DNA of 64,000 nt from Chamaecyparis obtusa (taxonomy: Eukaryota > Streptophyta > Pinopsida > Cupressales > Cupressaceae): positions 1,201,001-1,265,000 of the forward strand of contig BSBK01001869.1 in assembly GCA_027943335.1 (NCBI GenBank). The letters are read 5' to 3'. The notes beneath the pieces are model-generated. The model was given only the letters and a program-made list of their open reading frames with translations, was not told the DNA's origin and searched no databases. Positions 11,397 to 23,312 of the stretch are shown here, piece after piece (positions within the stretch are counted from its first letter, which is position 1; each line of letters opens with the position of its first letter). The position numbers were made by a program, and so were the translations under genes.

Positions 11397-11722
11397 CTCC
11401 TTTTATAATTATGTTTCCTTTTAAGTTGAGCTTTGCATAATCTTATGGGAAAAATTATACAATGGTTTATACTTCTCTTAAGTTGAGCTTTGCATAATCC
11501 TATGGGAAAAATTATACAACGGTTTATCCTTATACAAAGAACCATCTTGGGAAAGATGACTTTCTCCTTTTATAATTTTGTTTCCTTTTAAGTTGAGCTT
11601 TGCATAATCCTATGGGAAAAATTATACAATGGTTTATGCTTCTCTTAAGTTGAGCTTTGCATAATCCTATGGGAAAAATTATACAATGGTTTATCCTTAT
11701 GCAAAGAACCATCTTGGGAAAT
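11397..11722. repeat. Nested tandem repeat, 57-bp units within a 167-bp unit
   Basis: The larger unit begins 'ctccttttataatt' at 11397 and again at 11564 (167 apart). Each contains two copies of 'ttaagttgagctttgcataa' 57 bases apart (11421 and 11478; 11588 and 11645). The copies are nearly identical, so the duplication is fairly recent. Confidence 0.85.
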
Positions 11723-12170
11723 ATTACATATAAGAGTATGTGGTTAACATGTTTTCTTTTACGCATCACAAATTAAGCAAGGTGTCTCTAATTGAATGAA
11801 GTTTTTTTTTCTTAGATTATAAATTGTGGATCTTAATTGCATGCATATGTCCTCTAGAAATTTTATTTTTATTTTTTTACAAGAAAAATAATATTTATAT
11901 GGTGCAAATTATTACAACATGTAGGATTAACTAATCCTAGAAAAATAAGGTTAAACAGCATGTGCCCAATTTTTACTCAATACAAAAATAATTAATTTTC
12001 TAGTGAAGAAGAGCCTAGTTTAAAATCATATAGCCAAATCATATGGTAGCCCACTAAATGCCAATTCACAACATAATTTATTTTAGTTTCATTTCCTAGA
12101 ACAAAGGAATCATAGTTAGGAACATAAAACAAATTGTTTCTATATTTCCTATTGCAACCAAAATGTATAA

Positions 12171-12420
12171 GTGGACCCACAATAGTGGGTTACACTTTTT
12201 TGTCTAAACGAACCCAGAAATAACCATTCTAAAAAAAAAAACTTCACTTTCGGACGCATATTGCTGCTAATCCGTTTCAAACTAGAAGTTGAAGTAAATT
12301 AGAGTCTTTTTGGATTTTCTATCTAGATTCCAAATATAATTTTCTTTTTAAAATCGAGTTGATTTTAATCCATTTTTCTATCTCCCACGAAAACTAGTAT
12401 TTGCTTGACATTAGATAACA
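12171..12420 (+). repeat. Left-end fragment of the TIR family at 14877
   Basis: 'acccacaatagtgggttaca' followed by about 220 bases ('..tctagattccaaat..', '..tctcccacgaaaactag..') matches 14877-15120 with drift. No matching right end is seen, so this is a truncated copy. Confidence 0.65.
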
Positions 12421-13061
12421 TATGCATAATAAACTCACAATTTTTTAAAATCATAACCATTAGAAAGTTTGTTTCGAGTACTTGTGTCCTACATATTTAG
12501 TTTCTCAATATTGACCCATCTCATACCTCATATTGAGCTTTGAAGGCTTGAAAACTGCAGAAGAAACTTAGAATTTGGGGGAAGCCTAGATTCTGGAGGT
12601 TTCTATCGAATTTAATTACTTTCGATAGAAAGTGGTTTCAATCAAAAGTATGGGGTTTCGATCAAAACTATTGTCTATCAAAAGGCCCATGTCTTTTTAT
12701 TATGGTTACAAACTTAACTTGGCAACTTTCGATTGAAAACACCTAAAAGGTTTTGATATAAACTTTGGTCGGCCAATTTGACAATTTTTAAAGCTATTAA
12801 TTGTTTCATATAAATAAAGATGTTTTTTTTAATTTTATAAATACAAAATTGAAGGTAATTCGCATTTTGGAGAAGGAAGACAATTGGAGGGGTATTTTTT
12901 TTATTTTGTATAATTTTTTAATAGTGTTTTTCAAAGTAAAGCAATGGGAAATAAAAGGAAATGGATAAATAAGACTATACAAAAGTATTCACCTGAAACT
13001 GATCAAAGACTAGATGTGAATGATCATTGACAAGATATCATAGTAGGAAAGTAGGTATGTT

Positions 13062-13064
<3 letters not shown>
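12421..13064. other. Intergenic with a short hairpin
   Basis: No gene seen. A perfect 11-bp inverted repeat (TTTCTATCGAA, loop of 10, TTCGATAGAAA) lies at 12600-12631, and related 'tttcgatNgaaa' words recur to about 12740. Confidence 0.4.

Positions 13065-13132
<68 letters not shown>
13065..13132. repeat. (CT)34 microsatellite
   Basis: An uninterrupted CT dinucleotide run of 68 bases. Confidence 0.97.
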
Positions 13133-13133
<1 letters not shown>

Positions 13134-13437
13134 GATGTAATAGATGTTTCCTATTTGTTATGTATTAATGTTATAGTATAGTTAGAAATTGTTAAATTTG
13201 GTATTCGAGGACCCCCTAGTACATCCTAAGACCTTTTAACATACATAGGGCCCCTTAAGACATCTAGGACCTCTTAGTAGGACCTTTTATGAAATATTAA
13301 GTTCCTTTAACAACCTATTTTGATATTTTGACACAATATGACCTATTTTGACATAAGACCCCTTATGATGGCCTATTATCACTTAGGAATCCTTAAAGAG
13401 ACCCTTTTATGAAATAGAACCTACTATGACCTAATAT
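13133..13437. other. Low-complexity segment
   Basis: Loose repetition of words such as 'gacccctta' and 'tatgacctatttt'; no unit can be fixed and no gene is seen. Confidence 0.4.
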
Positions 13438-14390
13438 GGGGTAAGTGCACCAATATGTTGGTCAAAAAAGTGGCCACATGCCCAAAAAATGAAATTTTTC
13501 ATAACCCGCTCAGGTTCTGAAAAATTCAAAATCACTCTTGTCTTGGTGTTATCGAGCCTTAAAAAAACTATTAAAAAATGGTTAAAATTTCTCATAACCC
13601 ATATAGGTTATGAAAAGCTTTATATGTTTTTGTGGGCCATGGGTTTGGGTCATTTTTTACAACCAAAAATGTCCAATAACAACAACAAAAAAACCCAAAT
13701 TGCCTCAAAACCCCAGCGTGTTCTTCTTTTGATAACATTTTTTCAATGTTTATATCAATTTTCGACCATGCCACCACATCAAAGAGGTAAGATTATATTT
13801 TTTTTATTGTTTTTGTTTTGCATTTTTATTCAAGTATGGATTTTTAATTCATTTAAGTTTTCTTGTATTAATTTGATGTCAGATTATATAAACAATCCTC
13901 AAAAATGAAAGGGACAACAAAGAACTCCTCATACACAACCAACACAAGAAAACCTTGTAGATATTTCACAACCATATTCACAAAACCCTCATGATGTTGC
14001 TCCACAACCACAGAACCCTCAAGACGCTGCTCCACAACCACAAAACCCTGAAAATATTGCTCATGAACAAGCACCGCCACCTTGAAACCATCTAACTCCT
14101 CTAGTAGATCATGTACATGCCACATAGGATGATCTTATCAATCGCCTAACACAAAACACTGCCCAAATATCTATATTAGTGAATAGGTCAAGAGGTCCTC
14201 TACTCTGGAGAGACACTCATCACTCACAAAAACCCTAGAAACTATGGCCAATAGTGAAAAATGAGGTATCTAGATAGGTTACAAAATGGGGTAAATGGAG
14301 GGATAGATGTTGTGCGTTTTATATGGATGGGTTGTCATATGATCAAGGGAAAAGAAATGCTAGTAAATTTTAACCTAATTTTTGACACGC
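13438..14390 (+). pseudogene. Unrecognised transposon-like gene relic with Pro/Gln repeats
   Basis: The segment opens with GGGGTAAGTGCACC, similar to the sequence at 24951, and carries small inverted repeats such as 'cataacc..ggttatg' at about 13595. A short ATG exon (about 13769-13786, MPPHQR) has a GT donor, and a possible acceptor lies at about 13880. After it a broken frame holds about three copies of a roughly 30-base unit encoding 'APQPQNPQD'-like peptide (about 13960-14060). Stops and likely frameshifts follow. I cannot assign a family. It might be a DNA transposon protein or simply low-complexity coding relic. Confidence 0.3.
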
Positions 14391-14399
14391 ATTAGTCAA

Positions 14400-14787
14400 T
14401 GTTTCGATGCACATTGGTCAACCAAATGACCATTATTGTTGTTGAACTTTCTTTTTCAATTATTTGACACATTAAATTATTGTTGAACATTTGAACCACC
14501 TAGTGGTCGAAATGTTGACTAATCCAATGTCAAAATAACCAAAGGGGTGGTGAAGAATGGGCTACATATCTTTGATCATTTTCGACCAACATTGGTCGAA
14601 CATTCGACCAATGGTAGTCGAAATAGTCAAATGGGTGGTGAAGAATGGCCGACATATCTTTGATCATTTTTTACCAATATTGGTCGAACATTCAACCAAT
14701 GGTGGTTGAAAAATTCAAATGGTTGGTGAAGAATAAGCAACATATCTTTGATCATTTTTTACCACAGTTGGTCGATTTGACTACTGA
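14400..14787. repeat. 88-bp tandem repeat with internal palindromes
   Basis: 'gaagaat..acatatctttgatcattttNNaccaa' starts at 14552, 14640 and 14728, exactly 88 apart; a more diverged copy precedes it. Each unit contains inverted words such as 'gaccaacattggtc' and 'cgaccaatggtagtcg'. Confidence 0.8.
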
Positions 14788-14876
14788 ATACGTCATGAGT
14801 ATAGCATGGGCGTCGAATAATACAGTCTTTTGTGTCAAAGAATTGATGACATATTCAATTTTTTTAATATATATAT

Positions 14877-15871
14877 GGGTGAACCCACAATAGTGGGTTA
14901 CACTTTTTTGCCTTAACGGACACTAAACTCTACATTTTGAAAAAAAAAAATCAGATTCGGATGCATATTGTCGTTAAACCATTTGAAATCAAAAGATGAA
15001 GTAAATTTAAGTCTTTTAAGATTTTTTATCTAGATTCTAAATATATTTTTTATTTTTATTTTTTAAATGATTTGAATGATTTTTTCTTTCTCCCACGAAA
15101 ACTGGTATGTTGCTGAAAATGTCATTTTCAAAGCGTTACATTGTTTTCATAGAGCATAACTTTTTTTCTAAAATAGATATCAATGTGATTCTTTCAAATT
15201 TAGTTTTTTAACATCCATACGGAGGTCATGCAATTGGTTTGATGACATTATCATTATTATTTCATATTTTATTAACGTTTTAAGCTGACTAAACCGTAAT
15301 TTTGACATACCTTGACTACATAGCTTATAACTTGTCGTGTATTTGTCCAATTTCATTTTTATTTTTTTTGATAGAAAGATAACTCAATACCTAGGGTATA
15401 GATATTTTTTAGAATTTTTTTTCTCTCATTTACTATTTTTCCATAAGCGTCAAACATAGAGGTAGACATACGGTGAAATATCTATGTTTAGTAGAACTAA
15501 AAATACAAAGTCATAATAAAATTAATAAATATTAACATTATAATCATTGGAAATATTTTTCTTAGTAGTACCTTACTACATAGATAGTTTTGTCAAATGG
15601 ATTCTTTCGATTTTCCAAAAGATAAATTCGAAGTGATTTTTTGTCAGCATTTTAATAGGTACGAAGGAGACTCCATTATAGGTATGAATGAGGAGTATAA
15701 ATATTATATCAATGTTTTTTTAATCTAAGAGGCTTTGAGCTAACCATTTATATTGAAATCCTTCAAATAGAACCTCTCAAGGCTTAAATCATCATATTTT
15801 ATTAAAAATCTATTATTTCAGCAAAAATCAGCATCTCTAAAAAAGTGTAACCCACTATTGTGGGGTCACCC
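14877..15871. mobile_element. Non-autonomous TIR DNA transposon, 995 bp
   Basis: The first 33 bases (14877-14909, starting GGGTGAACCC) and the last 33 (15839-15871) are inverted repeats with one mismatch. The TIR itself folds: ACCCAC-AATA-GTGGGT. Both sides are flanked by ATATATATAT, so the target duplication could be up to 10 bp but cannot be sized in this simple sequence. There is no coding content. Long TIRs and an 8-10-bp duplication would suit hAT or Mutator-like elements; I do not decide between them. Confidence 0.75.
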
Positions 15872-15881
15872 ATATATATAT

Positions 15882-16188
15882 CATCTATTAATATATTATT
15901 ACCAATTATATGAATTAATAGGATGACATCATATTATTACCATGAGTTTATATTATTACCAATATGAGTTTATATGATGTCATATTATTGGTAAAGTGAC
16001 CACTCATCCTTAAATTAATAGTATTTCTAACTAATCATTGTTATCAGTGATATTCAACACTATCCTAAATCATTCCCTTTCAGATCACTATTAATATTTC
16101 CTATTCACTATATCACATCACTGCCTTAATGATCATCATCATTCCTTGCTATATTCCTGTAACCATATCTTTATTATATGTCCACCTT
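15882..16188. other. AT-rich flank of element A
   Basis: No gene. It contains 'ttaccaatatgagtttata' and following 'tgatgtcatatta', repeated on the far side of element A at about 24685-24715. Confidence 0.45.
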
Positions 16189-16193
16189 GTAAT

Positions 16194-17253
16194 TGTTGGC
16201 ATGTGATGTTTTGGAGTACTAGGAATCACTTGAGGGTTTTCATTCATGGAAAAACTTATGATGGAGTGATCGCATGTTGTGGAGATTGCCACTAGAGTCA
16301 CAATCATGAAAATGACTAAGTCCAGAATCAGGATAACAAGGTATAGTGCCACAGTTTTGGTCAGCGATGAAGATATTTGAGGTATTATGGCTTGGAAAGT
16401 TAACTGAAGGTATTTTTGGATGTGTGCATGCTTTAGTTAAGAGTGCATAAGTTTTAGTTAGTAGATCTGTGAGATACAGTGATCGGAAGGTATGCAAAGA
16501 TAGTAAAACAGTGTAACAGGGTATATGAACAGTTGCGAAGATTAAGGAAAGCATAATGGATATGGTAATGTGATAAGACAAGTAAATAAAGTATATTTCC
16601 AACTCTTTGGTAATATAAGAGCGTCGACTCCATGTATATCTTTTGCATAAGTTTCTATTATGTTTTGTATGAAAATTATGAGGCCAACTGGAAGGCAAAT
16701 TCTGTATAAGTATAGATTGGTTTTGTGAAAGAGAAGTATGGAAGGATTCAGATAATGGAGTAAGTTTTGTGAATATAAGAGAAGAGATCAGATGCAAGAT
16801 TAGTAAGAGGCCAAGCTACAATTGGAACTATCTAAGAAAGATAAGTTCTTGTATTGTTCCCCTTTTGAGAACTACTTTTGAAGACAAGTATTGATTATAA
16901 GAGCAATTTTCTCACCACCTTTAACCAGGTGTTTTGTATACCCCTAACAGGTTTTTTTATTCCTCTAATAAGGAAATGTACTATGTAACAATCAGCTCCT
17001 AACAGAGCTAGATCTCCTAACAGGGATACTATATTTTAGTACATATTTGTGGGTACCACCCCCACCAAGGTTTTCCCTTTGGCCAGGGTTTCCTCGAGAA
17101 CAAATCATGGTGTCATGAGTAATGTGTTATGCTTATATGTTCTTTTCATTTCTTCATTAGTTTGGATTGTTGATAATTGTTTGAAGTTGAAATCAAAGTT
17201 CCATAATATTGATTCACCCCCCCCCCCCCTCTCAGTATTACTTAATCCTAACA
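16194..17253 (+). repeat. Element A 5' LTR
   Basis: 1,060 bp, TG..CA. TATA-like 'taatataaga' at 16611-16620. 'CCTAACAGG' words lie at about 16943, 16998 and 17016, a stem-loop GTGGGTACCACCCCCAC at 17049-17065 and a C-run at about 17217-17229 just before TCTCAG. Confidence 0.92.
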
Positions 17254-17255
17254 AT

Positions 17256-17267
17256 TGGTATCAGAGC
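17256..17267 (+). other. Primer binding site, element A
   Basis: TGGTATCAGAGC, complementary to the 3' end of plant initiator tRNA-Met, two bases after the LTR. Confidence 0.92.
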
Positions 17268-17285
17268 TTTTGGCCCTTTGAGAGA

Positions 17286-17299
17286 AAGCTTAATAGCTT
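17286..17299 (+). promoter_or_regulatory. Leader stem-loop, element A
   Basis: AAGCT-TAAT-AGCTT, a 5-bp stem with 4-base loop between primer site and gag start. Equivalent hairpins lie in C (36452-36465), E (44702-44715) and D (minus, 50846-50859). A packaging or dimerisation role is inference. Confidence 0.5.
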
Positions 17300-17312
17300 A
17301 AGGGAGTTCATA

Positions 17313-18450
17313 ATGGATTCAAAAGATTTACAAGTGAAATTTGAAGCTGCACTTGAAGATCTAGATAAGATGAAAGCTGAGAATGGAAAACTAAAATTCA
17401 AATTAAGAAGAGTAGAAGGTTTCATGAGAAAACTTAAAGAACAACTTGAGATTGTAAAAAAATCAGAGACAAGACCTTATGGAGAAAATCAAAGAAGGTT
17501 AAGACAATGATACATCAGACAAAGTAAAGAAGTTGGAGCAAGAAAAAGAACAAATCAATCTCTTGATGATCAAGGAGATTCAACATGAAAAGGATGAAAG
17601 AAACAAAGTTGAAGAGTCACTAAAAGAAGCTAACTTGTAGATAGGACAAATGAAGACTGAACTTGACCATTACAAGGATAAATATCATGAATTGGATAAA
17701 TACAATCAGATCATTAAAGGTGAACTCACTCAAGCCAAACTACACATTGAGAAGTTACACATGAGCAATGACAAGAGTGATGAACAAAGAATAGAACAAA
17801 AATCTAAAGGAGACATGAGTGGATACAATGAAGCTAGAAGTTCAAAAACTCAAGAAGAACCAAAAGAAGCCATGAATGAGGAAAGACCTATTCCTAATGA
17901 AAGGCCTATAGATGAAGATCCTAGAGAACAGTTCAGACCCTTCAGAGGTAGATTTTTCAGATGCAACAAAGTTGGACACATGAAAAGAGATTGCAGGAGT
18001 AAAGGTAACTCTAAACCCTTTACCAGCTACTATTTTAATTGCTATGAGTATGGACACAAGAAATTAGATTGTAGAAAACTTGATCAATCCAGGTATAAGC
18101 AAGACTATATCAGAGAAGAAACTACAACCAAGATTATATGTCAGAAATGTAATAACTTTGGGCACACAGTAAGGTACTGTAAGCTACAAACTAATCAAGA
18201 AATAAGAAGACCACCTATTTGCTACAAATGTAACAATCTAGGTCACATTGCAAAGTTTTTTAGATACAATGGAGATGACAACAGAAGAGCACCAAGGAGA
18301 TCTAATGAACCAGAAGGACCACCACCTATGGTTATAAGGAAGAATATTAGTGACAGTGGTAAAAGCATAAATGATTGCATGAATGAAAGCAAGAAATTAG
18401 AGGATGAGAATATATGGAAAGTAAAAGTTCTAAACAAGGTAGTGGTTTAG
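17313..18450 (+). pseudogene. Gag-like coiled-coil zinc-knuckle protein of element A
   Basis: Starts MDSKDLQVKFEAALEDL at the first ATG after the leader. The first 180 or so residues are charged and heptad-like (coiled coil). They are followed by four CCHC-type knuckles: 'FFRCNKVGHMKRDC' and 'YFNCYEYGHKKLDC' have lost their first Cys, 'CQKCNNFGHTVRYC' is intact, and 'CYKCNNLGHIAKFF' has lost its last Cys. A frameshift lies near 17480 and a TAG stop at about 17638. It is clearly related to the D gag ('YNQIIKGELTQAK' against 'YNKIVKGELTQSK') but unlike the UBN2-type gag of the Copia elements C and E. Nucleic-acid binding is expected from the knuckles; assembly into particles is inferred. Confidence 0.75.
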
Positions 18451-18916
18451 GGAGAGATAGCTTATGATGTTGTGTCTTCGCATGATGAATTCTTTGAGGC
18501 ATCAACCTAGAAGGCCTCATGGCCTCATGGGGAACATTGGATACAGACAACAGAAATTATCCAACCTCTTTATAAGTGGAGTAAGCTCATGCGAGCTTAG
18601 GTATGATGTCTACAGATGTTTTGGAATCTGTGGATAAGATCGCAGCACTTGAAGATTCATCTTCTATGTTCACGAGTTTTGCATTAACTAGACTGCATGC
18701 GAAGTTGAGCTACATGTGTTTAATGCACATACTCAGCTTGCAATGAATAAAAGACTTGAAATATTTCATTCCTACACCATTTGTTAATCAGCAACTAAGG
18801 AGAGCAGAAGTGTGAAAGCAGAGCAGTAATCTAGCAGAGATATTTTGTGTTCGCCTGAAGCCAAGCAATGGATTCATGCGCATTTAAGGTATTTAGACTT
18901 AATCTTTTGGAAAGTG
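18451..18916 (+). other. Conserved spacer between gag and ORF X, element A
   Basis: About 466 bases with stops in all frames. Its last 100 bases ('attttgtg..gaagccaagca..ttaaggtattt') align loosely with the equivalent spacer of element D (minus strand, about 43010-42914). It may hold a splice site or promoter for ORF X. Confidence 0.5.
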
Positions 18917-21900
18917 ATGGATGCGCCAGTAGTTTTTGATGTTATAGACAAACCTAGATACAAATTCAAAAGGCATCCATTCAAATCCTATGAGGATGAT
19001 TCGGAAGAGGCATTCTCTCAAACCCTCATAGGTGTGTTACACGTAGAGGATATTAGGGCATACATACACTGCAAGTATGAGATTATTGAGGAGGTCAAAA
19101 TCTTCTATGAGTTGAATAGTATGATAGAATTAAATGGGTCTTTGACAGAAGAATTCAAACATTTAAAAGACCTGTCAATACTCAAGTTAACCTAACTCAC
19201 TGAGTTCACGGAAGTCAAATGGTTCAAGATCATTCTGCGTAGAGTTCATGATCAGTTATTATGGATAGGTGATCAACCAATTAAGATATGTGCTCAATTG
19301 ATCCATGATATCATGGGGCTTGAAAATGAAGGAGACCTACCTATTAGTGAGAAAAACCTAAGAAAAGAAGTTGAAACCCTAACACACTCTAAATGAGACA
19401 AGAAGGAAATGACAGTAAATGACATATATCTACAAGATGTTAGATTGGTAGCAATTCTAATTGGCTACAAGTTGTTTTACAATTCTAGACTTAATTCTGT
19501 ATCAGCTGGAGTTATATTGATGGCATACAAAATGGTTAAAGAAAACAAGAAATACAACTTGTGTGAAATACTAGTCAACAATTCATTGAGAATGTAAAAT
19601 TTATAAAGAAGGAAAAATCTAAGGCATTCAAGTTTGGGTCATTACTAGTTCACATGTACATTCATGTCATTCACAACTTTCCTGGTATGCATCCTAGAGC
19701 ATGGAAAGATAATGAACCCACTGGTCTACAAATCTCAGAATACTATAGAAGATAGAAAAAGGATTGGGTTGATGGAGAATTGTTTGGCATGATTAAGATC
19801 ATGCAGAGGCAGATGAAAGAAAGATATAGAATTCCAGAAAGCTTAGTAGAAAAGCATGAGGACACCATTTGTTTCATGGTTGAAACTGATTGTGTCTTCT
19901 TTGAGGAAGTTGAGCCTAGAACCAAATGGTGTTATCCTATGGGATATGAGGTAAGTGTTAAAGTACTAACTATGCAAGTAGAGCATATATTGGTAGCAAA
20001 AAAGGACCCTACTCAAGAAAGATGGGGTATATATAGAGAAAAATATGAAAAAGTCAGAGAAGAACAAGAGAAAGTAACAAGAAAGAGGAAAGTCAGCAAG
20101 ATAGTAGAAGATATCACTGCAATGGTGGGTATTACAATGCACAATTGATAGACATCAAAAATAAGATGGAGGCATCTTCTAGTATTGCCATTGATTCACC
20201 CATTCCATTGGAAGTAGAGAAGACAATTACTACTGATAACATTATTGATTTATCAGTCCCTCAAGAGGAAGAAACACATGAATTTGAGACTGCAGTGGTT
20301 CCTAGAAGATCATCTAGGACAGTCAAGCAGGTCAGTCCAAAAGAAAAAGAGATAGAGGTAAAGAGGAAGAAAAAGGAAGAAAAGGTCATGGAGAAAGAGG
20401 AAGAGAAAATGGTTCAAAAGAGTCCACAATCCTTGTGGAAACCAAATATGAAATCATTTCATAAAAGGGTTATCAAAGATGGAAATATGATATCTATAAA
20501 CAAATACTATAACAGATATAGCCCTGAGGATCAAGAAATCATTGAGGACACTATCATTGAGCATTTTTTCATTTTCAAAAAGAATCTATTGGATGTTAAA
20601 GCTAGTGTCCCCAAAGATCTATATAGCAAACTGGAAATGAGAAAACAATTAGCACATTTAGAGGAATATGAGAATATAAGAAATAGGAAAATTGATGGTA
20701 TGTTTCCCATTGTGTCTATTTAGGAAAGAGAAAGAATTATAAAGGCACTAAAACGTCTTCTAAGAACAAAGACTAGACTAGTCAAGATCATGGCTAGAAA
20801 ATATGATGAAGTAATTGATGATACCCAAAAAGCATTAGACTAAGTTCTAATGAATGACATGCCTAAAAGGGTGTCACCTCTTAATACTGCTAAACCTATA
20901 TCCTTGGGTTTAGGAGAGAGCCCATAGACAATTGAGGAGAGTGCTCAAGTTGACTTGCAACTAGACTTCTTTATCACTGGTGTTCTTGTTAGCCTTGACA
21001 CTTCACAGGATGTAAATGATCCATTCATGGACAAGATGGACAGTGTGATGGAGGTTGAAGATCAGGAATAGATAGGAGAAAGAAAATTAGAAGAGAAACT
21101 AGAAGAAAAAGTACAGGAGGAGTTACAGCAAGAAGAACATCAAGAAAAACAACCTAAGTCAGAGGAAGCTACTAAAATTAGATTGGATACATCCCTATTG
21201 TTGGCAAGTGTGACCAAACTAGTCAGCTCTGATGTGGACAACATGGATGAAGATGAACTGATGAAACTTTCATTTATGGCTTTTTCTAAATCTAAGGAGA
21301 GATCAATTCAGAAAGGAGACAAGAGAGCTAAGATAATGGTCAGGGTTGTAGAAACAGTAAACAAGCTACTTCCCTCACCAGTTATCCTAAAAGAGAAGGA
21401 TGAGGTTGAGAACCTCAGTACAGTATTGACTAGCTTTGACAGTCATTTTGACTCATTTCTAAAAATAGTAGAGGAGAAGGTTGAAAAGAACTTCTTAGGA
21501 AAGAAGTTGAGTGAAGTTCATAAGTCCATTTCATGGGACTTAGGCATCCTAAAGGATACCACTCTTAAAGCCAAGAGTTATGTAGCACAAGGTAGGAAAC
21601 TATATAGCTATTGCATAAATCCCTGCAGACATTTGAAGAATTTTGAGGCCATAGCCAAAGACAAGGCTAGTCTTGATAGCATAATGGATAGTTGTGAATC
21701 ATCTTCACAAACTATGGGATAGATAGATAAGGAGACATCCAAGCTACTGGAGAAAATAGGAGTACTGGAAATGGAGAAAGGAAGAGTTGCAAACAAATTC
21801 AGCTCATTAAGAAGCCTATTAACTCCCAAGCTCTCAATATTGGAGACTCATCTCTCTGAGATGATAAAGGTTTAAAGCTCAATGTCATTATCTATTCTCA

Positions 21901-22010
21901 CTAAGCTTAAGGTAGCAGAGACAACATCATATGCACTGAATGGATAAAACCATGTCAGTGAACTGTTGATCAGTTCATAGAATGAAGAAGCACTAAACCT
22001 ATTATACTAT
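18917..22010 (+). pseudogene. ORF X of element A: long unrecognised protein, about 1,000 codons
   Basis: The start at ATG 18917 (MDAPVVFDVIDKPR) aligns with the D start MDVSLIHNFRDKNR. Ordered blocks shared with D are 'VLHVEDIRAYIHCK' (about residue 40), 'RIPESLVEKHEDTICFMVETD' (about 19808-19890), 'INKYYNRY' after WKP (about 20435-20520), 'VPKDLYSKLEMRKQ' and 'KALKRLLRTKTR' (about 20740). The second half is rich in Glu and Lys and then helical. Two frameshifts (near 19580 and 20140) and about ten stops break it; most stops are TAG or TAA, one is TGA (19396). It has none of the usual pol catalytic motifs. I do not recognise the family. The position after gag, where pol would normally be, is the striking point. 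Confidence 0.65.
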
Positions 22011-22115
22011 TGACCTTGGAAATCTCCTTCCAAGATGTCTTAAATCTGGTGAGTAATCACTAATCCTTTTGTGCTTAATTTTTACAATTTTGGGTATACC
22101 TTTTCCATTGATGAC

Positions 22116-22133
22116 AAAGGGAGAGGAAGAAAG
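22116..22133 (+). other. Upstream polypurine-like tract, element A
   Basis: AAAGGGAGAGGAAGAAAG preceded by 'ccattgatgac', about 125 bases before the terminal tract, which is preceded by 'ccatcaatgcc'. Confidence 0.5.
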
Positions 22134-22237
22134 AAAAATAAAAAATGAATGAGGAAGAGAAAGAGATATGTAGAGTTGTATGAAGAAAATGAAAATTTGT
22201 AACACCTAGTCATTTTTATAAGTGTTGCCATCAATGC

Positions 22238-22250
22238 CAAAGGGAGAGAT
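22238..22250 (+). other. Polypurine tract, element A
   Basis: CAAAGGGAGAGAT directly before the 3' LTR. Confidence 0.85.
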
Positions 22251-23307
22251 TGTTGGCATGTGATATTTTGGAGTACTGGGAATCACTTAAGGGTTTTCAT
22301 TCATGGAAATGCTTATGATGGAGTGATTGCATTTTGTGGAGATTTCCACTGGAGTCACAGTTGTGAAAATGACTAAGTCCAGAACTGGGATAATAGGGTA
22401 CAGTGCCATAGTTTTGGTCAGCGATGAAGATATATGAGGTATTATGGCTTGTGAAGTTAACTAAAGGTATTTTGGGATGTTTTCATGCTTTAGTTAAGAG
22501 TGCATAAGTTTTGGTTACCATATCTATGAGATACAGTGATCGGAAGGTATGCGAAGACAGTAAAATAGTGTAACAGGGTATATGAACAATTGTGAAGATT
22601 AAGGAAAGCATAATGGATATGGTAATGTACTAAGACAAGTAAATAAAGTAGATTTCTAAATCTTTTTTAATATAAGAGTGTCGACTCCATGTACATCTTT
22701 TGCATAAGTTTCTATTATGTTTTGTATGAAAATTATGAGGCCGACTGGAAGGCTAATTCTGTATAAGTATAGATTGGTTTTGTGAAAGTGAAGTATGGAA
22801 GGATTTAGATAATGGAGTCAGTTTTGTGAATATAAGGGTAGAGATCAGATGTGAGATCAGTAAGAGGTTGAGCTACAATTGGAACTATCTAAGCAAGATA
22901 AGTGCTTGTATTGTTCCCCTTTTGAGAACTACTTTTGAAGACAAGTATTGATTGTAAGAATAGTTTTCTCACCACCTTTAACCAGGTGTTTTGTATACCC
23001 CTAGCAGGGTTTTGTATTCCTCTAATAAGGAAATATACTAAGTAACAATCAGCTCCTAACAAGGCTAGATCTCCTAACATGGATACTGTATTTTAGTACA
23101 TATTTGTGGGTACCATCTCCACCAAGGTTTTCCCTTTGGCCAGGGTTTCCTCAAGAACAAATCATGGTGTCACATGAGTAATGTGTTATGCTTATATTTT
23201 CTTTTCATTTATGCATTAGTTTGGATTGTTTATAATTTTTTGAAGTTTAAATCAAAGTTCTGTAATACTGATTCACCCTCCCCTCTCAGTATTACTTAAT
23301 CCTAACA
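22251..23307 (+). repeat. Element A 3' LTR
   Basis: 1,057 bp, collinear with the 5' LTR; stem-loop region at 23106-23122. It ends CCTAACA, followed by the target duplication GTAAT. Confidence 0.92.
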
Positions 23308-23312
23308 GTAAT

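Larger units (their letters stand above)
16194..23307 (+). mobile_element. Element A: pol-less LTR retrotransposon with gag-like gene and ORF X
   Basis: LTRs at 16194-17253 and 22251-23307 start TGTTGGCATG and end ATCCTAACA. The flanks GTAAT (16189-16193) and GTAAT (23308-23312) are a perfect target duplication. A primer site TGGTATCAGAGC follows the left LTR and a purine tract precedes the right one. The interior (about 5 kb) holds a zinc-knuckle gag-like gene and ORF X but no protease, integrase, RT or RNase H motifs in any frame. LTRs differ at roughly one base in eleven over the first 125 bases (by eye), so the insertion is old. The structure is that of a large non-autonomous LTR element. 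Confidence 0.9.

Noticed and set aside
11324..11769. Two minus-strand ORFs with repeated 'CIIFPIGLCKAQLKR' peptide
   Set aside because: The repetition follows from the 57-bp tandem unit (a multiple of three); no start context, homology or codon bias supports coding.
11397..14787. CRISPR-like array
   Set aside because: The repeats are contiguous tandem units without unique spacers, in a plant genome.
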